Shown: positions 45,902 through 55,026 of the stretch, piece after piece
Position numbering within the stretch: position 1 is the first letter of the stretch
How the letters are laid out: the number at the start of each line of letters is the position of its first letter
Origin: Lenzites betulinus
Lineage: Eukaryota; Basidiomycota; Agaricomycetes; Polyporales; Polyporaceae
Length of the DNA: 64,000 nucleotides
Reading direction: 5' to 3'
NCBI GenBank assembly: GCA_022264855.1
Contig: JABYQU010000063.1
Location: forward strand, 120,353 to 184,352
Translations under genes and position numbers: made by a program
Notes under the pieces: model-generated
What the model saw: the letters and a program-made list of their open reading frames with translations, nothing else
Database searches by the model: none
Told to the model about the DNA's origin: nothing

Positions 45902-47518
45902 ATGACGGACGCGGACCTCAACTGCTATAACCTATTCCACTACTTCAACACTCACACAAGGAAAGACAACTACGAGGACGAAGGACACCGAATTAAGCTT
46001 TGCCAATACCAACCGTGCCCTAATCGTTTCACTAAGAAAGCCAACACCTCGAAACCAAGCCACTCACTCGCCGTTCCCAAAAAGAACGACCCAGTAAGCA
46101 CAGGACCAAGAGAGACTTACCCCAAGACATCCCCAGTCACAAGACAGCCAGGGTCGCTACTGCCAGTAGCCACCGGAAACAAAGGGAAAGAACCAGAATT
46201 CGAACGACCATCCTCTTCGATAAGCAGGAAGGAACCAGAATACGACAAACCATCCCCTTCACCAAGTGAAAAGGAGAAAGAATCCCCCAACAGCGAAGGA
46301 TCGTATCCCGCAAACCCAATGTCAGCCTCACAGGGACCAGGAGTTAGCCGCGCTAGAGCCTTCAGGTCAGCAGTAACCAACCAAGGAGAAGGCTGGGAAA
46401 CAGACCATGAAGAACCGGGCGGCAAAGGACCAGGTGGCGAAGAACCAGGCGGAGGACCAGGCGGCGGAGGTGGCGGCGGAGGACCAGGCGGCGGAGGACC
46501 AGGCGGCGGAGGTGGCGGAGGAGGACCAGGCGGCGGAGGACCAGGCGGCGGAGGACCAGGCGGCGGAGGACCAGGCGGTGGAGGACAAGGCGGCGGAGGT
46601 GGCGGAGGACCCCAGGGAGGGAATGCAGCAGGACCACTAGGAAACCCACAGAACGCCGAAGGAAGAAACCCGAAGAGCAAAGTCAAGGAGCCAGACATCT
46701 TCATGGGCGAAAGGAACAAAGCAAGCGAATTCCTCGCGGATCTATACCTCCTATTCTGCAGTCGACCAGCAGACTACCCCACAGACGAATCTCGCGTAGT
46801 CACAGCCCTCTCCTACCTTCGAGGAGATGCACGTTGGTGGGCAGAATCCAAGGTGGAAGCGGCCCAACGAACCAACGATCAGGGCGAAATCCATGGCTTT
46901 GGCACTTGGGCACAATTCAAACACGACTTCCTACTGGTGTTTGGAGAACAAGACCCTGCCCAGACAGCTGCAGTACAGCTGGGATCCCTCCGCTACGACC
47001 CCAAGGAACCTATGGATCGGTTCAATGCCAAGATACTCCGTCTGTTCATTAAAGGCGGTATCACTGAAGACTCCGCCCAGGTGGCCTGGTACCGATCCAA
47101 ACTCCCCGGCTTCTTACGAGACAAGATGGCCCTCATCATACCGCAGCCCACCAACATGGATCAATGGATGGAGGCCGCGATGCAACTCAACAAAGCCTAC
47201 CTCCTCAACCGAGAAATGGACAGAGCACAAGGACGACAGACACAGAAGTACTCCCAGCGACCCCATGCCACAGAACCAGCAGTCAAAGCGGTCGTGGGAG
47301 GAAGGCTTGACGATAAGATGCGCCGCGAACTCATGAAACAGAACAAATGCTTCTACTGTCGGGAGGTGGGGCATCGAGTAGTGAACTGCCCAAGCAAGCG
47401 CAAGGGAGATCCCAAGACGCGGGCCGTCGACCAAGAGGAGGAAACATCGAACGAAGCCGAAGAAGAACCGGAGATTGGACTTAACGCGATTGAAATGGAC
47501 TATGATACGGATTTTTGA
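45902..47518 (+). CDS. Retrotransposon Gag
   Basis: 538 residues. A Pro/Ser/Glu-rich N-terminal region is followed by a Gly/Pro repeat tract (residues about 178-240). The capsid-like retrotransposon gag domain follows (FMGERNKASEFLADLYLLFC, ALSYLRGDARWWAES, FGTWAQFKHDFLLVFG, LRYDPKEPMDRFNAKI). A CCHC zinc knuckle CFYCREVGHRVVNCP comes near residue 483, then an acidic end. It packages the element RNA into particles. The stop TGA follows a run of five T, where a -1 shift would enter the protease frame. Confidence 0.93.
   Translation: MTDADLNCYNLFHYFNTHTRKDNYEDEGHRIKLCQYQPCPNRFTKKANTSKPSHSLAVPKKNDPVSTGPRETYPKTSPVTRQPGSLLPVATGNKGKEPEFERPSSSISRKEPEYDKPSPSPSEKEKESPNSEGSYPANPMSASQGPGVSRARAFRSAVTNQGEGWETDHEEPGGKGPGGEEPGGGPGGGGGGGGPGGGGPGGGGGGGGPGGGGPGGGGPGGGGPGGGGQGGGGGGGPQGGNAAGPLGNPQNAEGRNPKSKVKEPDIFMGERNKASEFLADLYLLFCSRPADYPTDESRVVTALSYLRGDARWWAESKVEAAQRTNDQGEIHGFGTWAQFKHDFLLVFGEQDPAQTAAVQLGSLRYDPKEPMDRFNAKILRLFIKGGITEDSAQVAWYRSKLPGFLRDKMALIIPQPTNMDQWMEAAMQLNKAYLLNREMDRAQGRQTQKYSQRPHATEPAVKAVVGGRLDDKMRRELMKQNKCFYCREVGHRVVNCPSKRKGDPKTRAVDQEEETSNEAEEEPEIGLNAIEMDYDTDF
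46433..46620 (+). repeat. Coding minisatellite in gag
   Basis: Tandem copies of a 12-base unit GGCGGAGGACCA and variants, encoding GGGP repeats. It is long, pure and therefore likely to vary in copy number between strains. Confidence 0.85.
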
Positions 47519-48198
47519 ACGGACGGTCTGACTCGACGCCAGTACCGTCCGAGACCTGGGACTATACCATCTCGTTTGTAACCTTGGGACAGCAACGAAG
47601 ACTTGCTTACCTGCTATCAGGTTACGTGGAGTGTGGCCCCAAAGTCGTCGGGATCCGTGCACTCTTCGACTCCAGAGCAGATGCAACCATTATCAACAGA
47701 AGAATCGTCGAAAGATACCATATCCCCACAACACCACTACCTCGACCAATCCGGTTCCGCAACGCCGACGACAGTGTCAACACCATTGGAACAGTCACTC
47801 ACCGAATAGAAGCAAACATGATCATCCGAGGACACTCACTACCCACCAACTTCTATGTGGCCGATCTAGGAAGAGATGACGCCATCCTTGGGATACCATG
47901 GATTCGGAGGTATAACCCAAAGGTCGACTGGGCAACGGGCCACTTCGAGTTCGATCCACACATCGTCAAGCGCCAACAAGCCATTAGGGAATACCAAACC
48001 AAACACGACCCCCCACCAGGAATCCCCATGTGGGGACTACCGCGCGGCCCAACTTCAGCCGGAGAAACTCTCCATCATTACATCAATCGACTTGTCGATC
48101 ACGCCGACATTGAAGACAGATGGGACAGACCTTCCAACATAGCAATTACAGCACTCTGGAAGCAGGCAAACGAGGAAGCAGTGGTACGAAAAGCCACT
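47512..48198 (+). CDS. Retrotransposon protease (start of pro-pol), interrupted
   Basis: The frame is -1 to gag and has no ATG at its head, so expression by -1 frameshifting on TTTTT at 47512-47516 is likely. The retropepsin region is VVGIRALFDSRADATIINRRIVERY to DAILGIPWIRRYNP. The catalytic triplet reads DSRA, where the family has DSG or DTG; one G-to-A change would explain it, so the protease may be dead. The frame is cut at 48198 by the foldback element and resumes in frame at 49067. Confidence 0.85.
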
Positions 48199-49063
48199 CA
48201 CGGCAAGCATAGGCATTTTGCAGGCCCCCTGACACGCCCATGGAATGACCTCCACAGCTTTGGTGGCATTAAACCTCCTTGACGATGTAATTAAGCTAGC
48301 CATTGATCATTCCAATATAATACCTTCAATTATGACCGTCCACGAGGAATATAAGCTTTGTTGTGCTTTGGAAGCACTCTGGGATGTGTGCGGAATCTGA
48401 CATGTCGCGGGCGCGTCACTGTACAATGAATAATATAGAAATATAGTCTTTCGAGCACAAGGGAAGCGACCAGGAACGGCTCATTTCGATACACGAGGAA
48501 GTATCGGTGTCGCGTTGCGTGGAATGTCTTTGTCACGGAACATTGCAAGTCACAAGACATTTCAAAAAAATCGATGAATTCCAGTGGACGTTGAATTTCC
48601 TTGGTACTTCAAATGTAATTCCTTTGTTCGATTGGAATCTTCTTGACATTTGAAGTACCAAGGAAATTCAACGTCCACTGGAATTCATCGATTTTTTTGA
48701 AATGTCTTGTGACTTGCAATGTTCCGTGACAAAGACATTCCACGCAACGCGACACCGATACTTCCTCGTGTATCGAAATGAGCCGTTCCTGGTCGCTTCC
48801 CTTGTGCTCGAAAGACTATATTTCTATATTATTCATTGTACAGTGACGCGCCCGCGACATGTCAGATTCCGCACACATCCCAGAGTGCTTCCAAAGCACA
48901 ACAAAGCTTATATTCCTCGTGGACGGTCATAATTGAAGGTATTATATTGGAATGATCAATGGCTAGCTTAATTACATCGTCAAGGAGGTTTAATGCCACC
49001 AAAGCTGTGGAGGTCATTCCATGGGCGTGTCAGGGGGCCTGCAAAATGCCTATGCTTGCCGTG
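48199..49063. mobile_element. 865-bp foldback DNA transposon (CACTA-like MITE) inside pro-pol
   Basis: It begins CACGGCAAGC and ends GCTTGCCGTG. The terminal inverted repeats are 418 bases each, apparently perfect, around a 29-base spacer at 48617-48645. ACT is present on both sides (48196-48198 and 49064-49066) as a 3-base target-site duplication. CAC ends plus a 3-base duplication are features of the CACTA/EnSpm superfamily. No transposase is encoded. Removing it with one ACT joins the protease and reverse-transcriptase frames exactly. Confidence 0.88.
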
Positions 49064-49066
49064 ACT

Positions 49067-52033
49067 GTGTCAACCAACCTAGCAGTACACGCCCACGAAC
49101 AACAACAAACCAAAACACTGGATGAAATCCTCCCTCCCTATCTCCAGGAAGACCGAAGTGTCTTTGAGAAAAAAGCCGCAGAACGAATGCCAATCTCGCG
49201 GCCATGGGACCATGCAATAGACCTCAAAGCAGGCTTTATCCCTCGGGACTGCAAGATTATCCCACTCTCCCCAAATGAACGCCTAGAAATGGACAAATTC
49301 GTCGACGAAAACCTGGCCAAAGGATACATACGACCATCAAAATCCCCAATGGCCTCCCCGGTCTTCTTTGTCAAGAAAAAAGACGGAACATTACGGCCAG
49401 TACAAGACTATCGATATCTCAACGAAGGGACGATCAAAAATGTGTACCCACTCCCGCTGATATCCGATTTGTTCGACAAACTGAAGGGTGCAAAATACTT
49501 CACCAAACTGGACGTACGAGCAGGATACAACAACGTTCGCATAAAAGACGGAGACCAATGGAAGGCAGCATTCAAAACTGCACGAGGACTATTCGAACCG
49601 ACCGTAATGTTCTTCGGTTTATGCAACGCCCCCGCAACCTTTCAAGCCATGATGAACGACATCTTCCGGGACTACTTGGCAGAAGGTTGGCTGGTCATCT
49701 ACATGGACGACATCTTGCTCTTTTCGGATACAAAAGAAGACCTCCAACGACATACGCAGCAAGTGGTGAAGAGACTGATACAGCACGACCTATATCTGAA
49801 GGGAGAAAAATGCGAATTCGATACACAAGAAGTTGAGTTCCTGGGGGCAGTCATCAGACCGGGACAAATCGCCATGGATCCCATCAAATTGGACGGGCTC
49901 AAAGCATGGCAGACCCCACGAACAGTCAAAGAAGTACAGAGCTTTTTGGGCTTCGCCAATTTCTACCGACGGTTTATTCGAGGATATGCCGACATCGCAA
50001 AACCACTGAACAACCTGACACGGAAAGACAACCCATGGACATGGACGACGGAATGCAATGAAGCATTCAATACGCTGAAGGCCCGATTTATGGAGGCACC
50101 AATCCTAGTAATGCCGGATCCAGCACAACCGTTCCAGGTAGAATGTGATGCCTCAAAAGTCGCAACTGGGGCAGTTTTGCGACAAAAAGGGGAGGATGGT
50201 TTATGGCACCCATGTGCCTACCTCTCCAAGTCGTTCACAGAAACAGAACGAAACTACCAGATCTACGATCGCGAACTCCTGGCCATCATTCGGGCACTAG
50301 AAGCATGGCGGCACTACCTCGACGGCGCCACTCACCCGGTCGAAATCCTTTCAGACCACAAAAATCTGACCTACTTCCGAAGTGCACAGAAGCTCAATCG
50401 ACGACAAGCACGATGGAGCTTGTTCCTCTCCCAGTTTAACTACAAACTGGTCCACCAACCAGGGAAAACACTGGTACAAGCGGATGCATTATCAAGACGA
50501 TCAGACCATGACCCGGGCCTCCACGACAATGAAGACGTCACACTCCTGGCAGAGGATTTATTCGCAAACGCAATTCATGTAGATCTGCAAGAACGCATTC
50601 GGAACACCACATCACGAGACAAAACCGTCATGGAGTCCCTGAATGGCGCCTGGCATCTTAAGAAGGAACCTTTACTTGGCAAGAAGGAAGATTGGAAAAT
50701 GGACGACGGAATCATCCTCTTCAAAGGAAAGGTCTACGTACCCCCGGACATGGATCTTCGACGGGAAGTTGTCCGAAATCATCACGACCCACCAGTTATG
50801 GGACACCCAGGGATACAAAAAACCTTTGACCTGGTTACGCGCGAATACTGGTGGCCCGGAGTCCGACAATTTATCACCCAGTTTGTCAAAGGATGCGCGG
50901 TCTGCCAAACCGCCAAGATCAACACACACCCCACCAACCCCGGATTAATGCCCATACCAAACCAAGGAAATACCCGACCATTCAGCACCATCACAATGGA
51001 CTACGTCACGGCACTACCACCTTCAAATGGATACGACGCAATCCAGGTGGTTGTGGACCATGACGTCACCAAGGCTATTGTCCTATCCCCCTGCACAAAA
51101 GAAACCAACGCAATGGACACTGCGCACATGCTCATGCGAGACGTATACAACCGATATGGCCTTCCGGACCGAATCATATCCGACCGAGGACCTCAGTTTA
51201 TCTCAAAGGCATATCAAGAACTCAATCGAATCTTGGGGATTGGCCAATCTCTCAGTACAGCGCATCACCCACAAACGGATGGACAATCAGAGCGAACCAT
51301 CCAAGAAATTGAGGTTGCCCTTCGTATCTACTGTGGGAACTATCCGGACACCTGGAGCACGCTGCTACCCCAATTCGAATTTGCCCACAACCAACGAACC
51401 CACTCTGTCACCGGCAAAAGCCCATTTGAACTTCTAATGGGGTATCAACCTAAAGCTATTGGGACCGTGCACCCTAAACCCAAGCACCCCAGTACGGAGG
51501 GACGTCTAGACAAGCTTCGGGAATGGCGGGAGAACGCTCTAGCCGCACACAATAAAGCCGCCGCCACAATGGCGAAAAGACGTGCAGCAGGCAATGTGAC
51601 CTTCAAGAAGGGGGACAAGGTCTTCTTAGAATCCACCAACCTCTCACTCCCATATCCGAACCGGAAATTAGCCCCCAAAAGGGAAGGTCCTTTTGTCATC
51701 GACCAAGTCATGGGCCCGGCAACAGTCAAGCTCCGACTTCCATCCACATGGAGGGTGCACCCCGTGTTCCACACGTCCTTAATTTCCCACTATCGCACCA
51801 CACCGGAGCATGGCCCCAATTACGTGTCCCCTCCACCGGAGATAGTAGAAGGCTCTGAAGAATGGGAAGTCGAAGCCATAATCAATCACCGGAAGCCGGC
51901 ACGAGGAGGCATCCAGTACCTAGTCACATGGAAAGGACGACCAAGTCATGAAAACGAATGGCTCCAAGATAAGGACCTCAAACATTCACAAACAATCCTC
52001 CAGGCCTATAAGAAGAGGCACAAGATGGCCTGA
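49067..52033 (+). CDS. Reverse transcriptase, RNase H, integrase and chromodomain (rest of pro-pol)
   Basis: About 988 residues without a stop. Reverse transcriptase motifs: SPMASPVFFVKKKDG, LDVRAGYNN and the YMDD active site. RNase H: VECDASKVATGAVL, DRELLAIIRALEAW and SDHKNLTYF. Integrase: the HHCC finger (HHDPPVMGHPG, GCAVCQTAK) and the DDE triad (MDYVTALPPSNGYD, IISDRGPQFIS, GQSERTIQEIE). C-terminal chromodomain: EWEVEAIINHRK, YLVTWKGRPSHENEWL. The chromodomain targets integration to marked chromatin. In the present state an ATG at 48959 inside the foldback element opens this frame, so an N-terminally altered product is possible. Confidence 0.93.
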   Translation: MSTNLAVHAHEQQQTKTLDEILPPYLQEDRSVFEKKAAERMPISRPWDHAIDLKAGFIPRDCKIIPLSPNERLEMDKFVDENLAKGYIRPSKSPMASPVFFVKKKDGTLRPVQDYRYLNEGTIKNVYPLPLISDLFDKLKGAKYFTKLDVRAGYNNVRIKDGDQWKAAFKTARGLFEPTVMFFGLCNAPATFQAMMNDIFRDYLAEGWLVIYMDDILLFSDTKEDLQRHTQQVVKRLIQHDLYLKGEKCEFDTQEVEFLGAVIRPGQIAMDPIKLDGLKAWQTPRTVKEVQSFLGFANFYRRFIRGYADIAKPLNNLTRKDNPWTWTTECNEAFNTLKARFMEAPILVMPDPAQPFQVECDASKVATGAVLRQKGEDGLWHPCAYLSKSFTETERNYQIYDRELLAIIRALEAWRHYLDGATHPVEILSDHKNLTYFRSAQKLNRRQARWSLFLSQFNYKLVHQPGKTLVQADALSRRSDHDPGLHDNEDVTLLAEDLFANAIHVDLQERIRNTTSRDKTVMESLNGAWHLKKEPLLGKKEDWKMDDGIILFKGKVYVPPDMDLRREVVRNHHDPPVMGHPGIQKTFDLVTREYWWPGVRQFITQFVKGCAVCQTAKINTHPTNPGLMPIPNQGNTRPFSTITMDYVTALPPSNGYDAIQVVVDHDVTKAIVLSPCTKETNAMDTAHMLMRDVYNRYGLPDRIISDRGPQFISKAYQELNRILGIGQSLSTAHHPQTDGQSERTIQEIEVALRIYCGNYPDTWSTLLPQFEFAHNQRTHSVTGKSPFELLMGYQPKAIGTVHPKPKHPSTEGRLDKLREWRENALAAHNKAAATMAKRRAAGNVTFKKGDKVFLESTNLSLPYPNRKLAPKREGPFVIDQVMGPATVKLRLPSTWRVHPVFHTSLISHYRTTPEHGPNYVSPPPEIVEGSEEWEVEAIINHRKPARGGIQYLVTWKGRPSHENEWLQDKDLKHSQTILQAYKKRHKMA

Positions 52034-52119
52034 AGCCCTCAGACTCGACACCCTGGATCCCCTCTCTCCTCTCCCATTCACCCTCTCCTCTCTCGAGGAC
52101 ATCGACCCCTTCTTTGACC

Positions 52120-52632
52120 ATGCCTCGCTCTCGCCGCTCTCGCCGCTACCGCAACCGCTCCAACTCCTCACCGACCCCCGGTCCAACTCACAGGACATCC
52201 ACCGGACCCCCCCTCCTTCTTCCGGGAGTTTCCCAGCTCCGCATCCCGACGTGGATACACCAAACCCCGGCAACATACGACCACCTACCCCGCCTTCCCT
52301 CCTCGGCCTTCACCAACGGATCCTTCATGGATCGGGTGGGATGGACCCTGGTCCACCCCGACCTCCGAGTGGAAGCCAATACCCTCCTCTGGACCCGCTC
52401 CCCAACCCTGATTGGGTCCGCAGACATCTACCGGGCGGCAGCCGACCTAACCCCAGCCCTCCACCTCATGCGACAGTTCGTCATGACTCACCCGGGCCCC
52501 GACCATCAATTTCACTGCGAGGTCCGGTGTAAGAATGACGGGGTAGGTGCCTTACTGGGCTCCTATCCCTTGGGTACTCTGGTCCGGGCTCGTATTTGGG
52601 CTCGGCGTACTCGTAGGGATGGTGGAGGGTAG
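52120..52632 (+). CDS. Extra 3' ORF of the Ty3/gypsy element, unknown function
   Basis: 170 residues from an ATG 87 bases after the pol stop. A basic N-terminus (MPRSRRSRRYRNRSNSS) is followed by a Pro/Thr region and a more structured part (FMDRVGWTLVHPDLRVEANTLLWTR, ADIYRAAADLTPALHLM). The end is basic again. I have seen similar frames downstream of integrase in other basidiomycete elements but know no function. An overlapping frame to 52532 is also open, so the choice of frame is not certain. Confidence 0.5.
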   Translation: MPRSRRSRRYRNRSNSSPTPGPTHRTSTGPPLLLPGVSQLRIPTWIHQTPATYDHLPRLPSSAFTNGSFMDRVGWTLVHPDLRVEANTLLWTRSPTLIGSADIYRAAADLTPALHLMRQFVMTHPGPDHQFHCEVRCKNDGVGALLGSYPLGTLVRARIWARRTRRDGGG

Positions 52633-53170
52633 TAAGGACTTACCCTCCACCAGGCGCCCGAGTTCCGAATACTCGGGACACCGTACGCGGTGGCATTACA
52701 TACATGCGGCTATCCGCGCGCTAATATGCGCGCGTGTACGTATGGTCCGATTCCGTATATTTTAGTTGTGCGTTTCGCACAACTAAAGGATCCTGTAGGA
52801 GCGCAGGATACGCGCTCCTTACACTCTCCCCCACTAGACCTGATCCCAGGTCTACAGATGTATAGTAAAGAATATAAATAGTATATATTTTTTGAGGGCC
52901 ACAAATAGCAGTGGCCATTACGCCTATGATACACAGAAGTCGTCGTGGCGTCCGACGGTTCATGGTAGGGGTCACCGATAGGTGACCCTGCGTCTGGGTG
53001 TACGAACCGTGCTCGACGAGGCTGACGGTAAGAGGCGGCATGCCCGATAATATACTCGTCCACCAATTTCGGTGGGGTTATGATTGTTGATTAGCCAATA
53101 GTAGTCGACGCAGGTGGGGCAGGCACCTGCGCGGTGATAGTATCATGGGCGGTGAACCACATAGGTTCAC
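52621..53170. repeat. Dense tract of nine stem-loops
   Basis: Stems: 52621-52651 (11 bp), 52657-52677 (7), 52715-52734 (7), 52761-52787 (12, loop TTT), 52794-52823 (11 with one bulge), 52897-52916 (6), 52969-52988 (8, loop GATA), 53110-53130 (7) and 53152-53170 (7). All but one are perfect. The tract is the 3' side of the minus-strand element. Confidence 0.85.
52787..52823. repeat. 37-bp repeat with hairpin, copy 1
   Basis: Identical in sequence and orientation to 55404-55440. It contains GGATCC and the near-palindrome from TGTAGGAGCGC to GCGCTCCTTACA. Confidence 0.92.
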
Positions 53171-55026
53171 GACGCCATGGACGTAGCATCGTCGTAAGGA
53201 GGGGGAGCATCGCCTCCCGGCTCTCCTTGAGTCTCTTGACGAGCCCCTGCGTCACCCATTTCGGTGACCGGGGCCGTGGTGGTGGGCGCAGCCTCGCCCT
53301 CCTCGACCTCCATGTTGTCGTTCGACGCGTGAGCTGGAGGGGGAGGAGCGGGGTTAGCGGCCGGAGCCTCGTTGGTAGCGGTCGACGTGGGTGTCGCCGC
53401 TATGTTTAGGGATTGGGGAGGGGGTACATTGACCACCTCCGATACAGAGTGTATGCCGGGGAGAGCCGTGATAGGTTCCCCGGGAGTGATTCCTTCGCGA
53501 GAGGCGCGGGATCGCGCGGCCGCGTCGCGGTGCTCGTCTGCCCACTCGATGGTGACGCCTAGTCGGGCGTACCAGAGTGCGACGTGAAACAGGGACAGCG
53601 CGTCCTCTGCGAAGCTGCCGGGATATGCCTGCGTGGTGCTCTCGGGGCTGACAGGGTACTGTCCCGTCAGAATGATGTGACGGTACAGGCCCGGCACTGA
53701 GAACAATACGTTCGTCAGCGAGAGCCACCGTCCGCGTTCAGACGGGGTTACACGGCGCGTCAAAGCGCGGCGACCCATCTGGTGGAACTCGACGTGGACC
53801 AGTTGCGGCCGACCGTCGGGGGCGACCGTCATCCACGACGGACGAGACGACGGGTAGTTCTTCATCCACTCGCGAAGCTCCTTCGCGGTGGAGTCCAGCC
53901 GTGGCTGCGCGAGCTTCACGTGCGGCTGCTGCTTGGAGCGATACGGCCGTCCTGCAATCGGGCGGTCGTTGCGGGTGGTGGGCATCGGCAGATGCGCCGT
54001 GCTTGTAGGGATTAACCCCGGCGGCGTATATGCAGCCGGGTGGGGCTGGTCTACGGTGGGACCTGTCCGACTGGATGGGCCACCCGAGGGACCAGCTCGG
54101 TCTGGGTTCCGCCAGCTGCTCACCAAGACTTGTAATCCCCGCACGCTGGTCAGTGCGGGGTTGGCGTTGACCTGCGCCAGCAGATGTTGTATGCGATGCC
54201 GCGCCTGACCCATGTCAGTGTGCGAGGCATCCAAGATTTGCCGGGCCTCCTCTTGAGTCATTGGCACGAAGTCGTACCAATGGTTGGTGAGCTTGGGGTC
54301 CGAGTTCGCCGGTGCGGCTAACTCGTCGTGGGGCCAGTTGGGGATGAGCGACTGATGAGAGGCGGCAGTCGTGCCTGTCCACGTCATCGTGCCCAGGCGT
54401 GGAGGAGCTGGTACTCCTCGACGCGCGTTCCGCATCACTTGCCGACTCGAAATACGCCACGCCCGTTTGGCGTCGAACGTAGCCTCGTCTTCCGACGAGA
54501 AGTCGTAGTCGACCATGGGGTGCGGGGCCGGCTCTTCCCGCGGCGGCTCGATTCTTTGGGTCTCGGGCGACGTCTGCGTCGGCCGAGTCGTGGTAGACGA
54601 TCCTTGTCGGAACATGTCAAATCCACGAACGTCCCCTGCTGATATTGGCGGGGGAAAGCGGGACGACATGTCCTCGCGCCTATCCCCGCGCCGCACCGTC
54701 CTGTCCTCGTTGGGACGGCTGTAAGGTTGGTAACGAGCAGTTTCTGCTCGAGACTCCTGTTGTTTCTTCATATCCTCCAGCTGCTGCTGGAGTCGATCCT
54801 TCTCGTCTTGCAGATCGTCGTACCGCTCGCGCTCGTCGTTGCGCTCGCGACGGTACCGCTCCATCGTCTCACGACGCTCATCTGCGAGCTGCCGTGCCTC
54901 CTTCAACTGCTCTTGCAGTTCGGCTATACGCCGCTCGTTCTCCGCGGCGTCCCCTCCCTCCTTGGAGCGACTATGCTCCTCGAAGTACTGCCAGAACCGG
55001 GCTTGAAGCTGAGCTTGCACGCTCAT
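53167..55026 (-). CDS. Long coiled-coil protein of the minus-strand element (Gag-like?)
   Basis: 619 residues from an ATG at 55026, which overlaps the stop of the upstream frame as ATGA. Residues about 20-115 are a strong coiled coil (RRIAELQEQLKEARQLADERRETMERYRRE). A Pro/Arg linker follows, then a more conserved-looking block (WYDFVPMTQEEARQILDASH, RHRIQHLLAQVNANP) and a further block (KELREWMKNYPSSRPSW, LSLTNVLFSVPGLYRHIIL, FHVALWYARLGVTIEWADEH). The C-terminus is acidic and Pro-rich (PPPYDDATSMAS). I recall this type as repeated in Agaricomycete genomes, without an assigned function. A structural, Gag-like role is only an inference. Confidence 0.6.
   Translation of the reverse strand: MSVQAQLQARFWQYFEEHSRSKEGGDAAENERRIAELQEQLKEARQLADERRETMERYRRERNDERERYDDLQDEKDRLQQQLEDMKKQQESRAETARYQPYSRPNEDRTVRRGDRREDMSSRFPPPISAGDVRGFDMFRQGSSTTTRPTQTSPETQRIEPPREEPAPHPMVDYDFSSEDEATFDAKRAWRISSRQVMRNARRGVPAPPRLGTMTWTGTTAASHQSLIPNWPHDELAAPANSDPKLTNHWYDFVPMTQEEARQILDASHTDMGQARHRIQHLLAQVNANPALTSVRGLQVLVSSWRNPDRAGPSGGPSSRTGPTVDQPHPAAYTPPGLIPTSTAHLPMPTTRNDRPIAGRPYRSKQQPHVKLAQPRLDSTAKELREWMKNYPSSRPSWMTVAPDGRPQLVHVEFHQMGRRALTRRVTPSERGRWLSLTNVLFSVPGLYRHIILTGQYPVSPESTTQAYPGSFAEDALSLFHVALWYARLGVTIEWADEHRDAAARSRASREGITPGEPITALPGIHSVSEVVNVPPPQSLNIAATPTSTATNEAPAANPAPPPPAHASNDNMEVEEGEAAPTTTAPVTEMGDAGARQETQGEPGGDAPPPYDDATSMAS

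Larger units (their letters stand above)
44829..52632 (+). mobile_element. Ty3/gypsy chromodomain retrotransposon, 5' LTR to 3' ORF
   Basis: Order: LTR, self-priming site, an ATG-less frame, gag, protease, reverse transcriptase, RNase H, integrase, chromodomain, then an extra 3' frame. This order with integrase last and a chromodomain at its end is the chromovirus branch of Ty3/gypsy. A foldback DNA element splits pro-pol. No 3' LTR was found up to 53170, so the element is probably truncated or was broken by the neighbouring element. Confidence 0.9.

Noticed and set aside
48330..48932. Two identical 76-codon frames inside the palindrome
   Set aside because: They are the same sequence on opposite arms of the foldback element, with no family resemblance to transposase.
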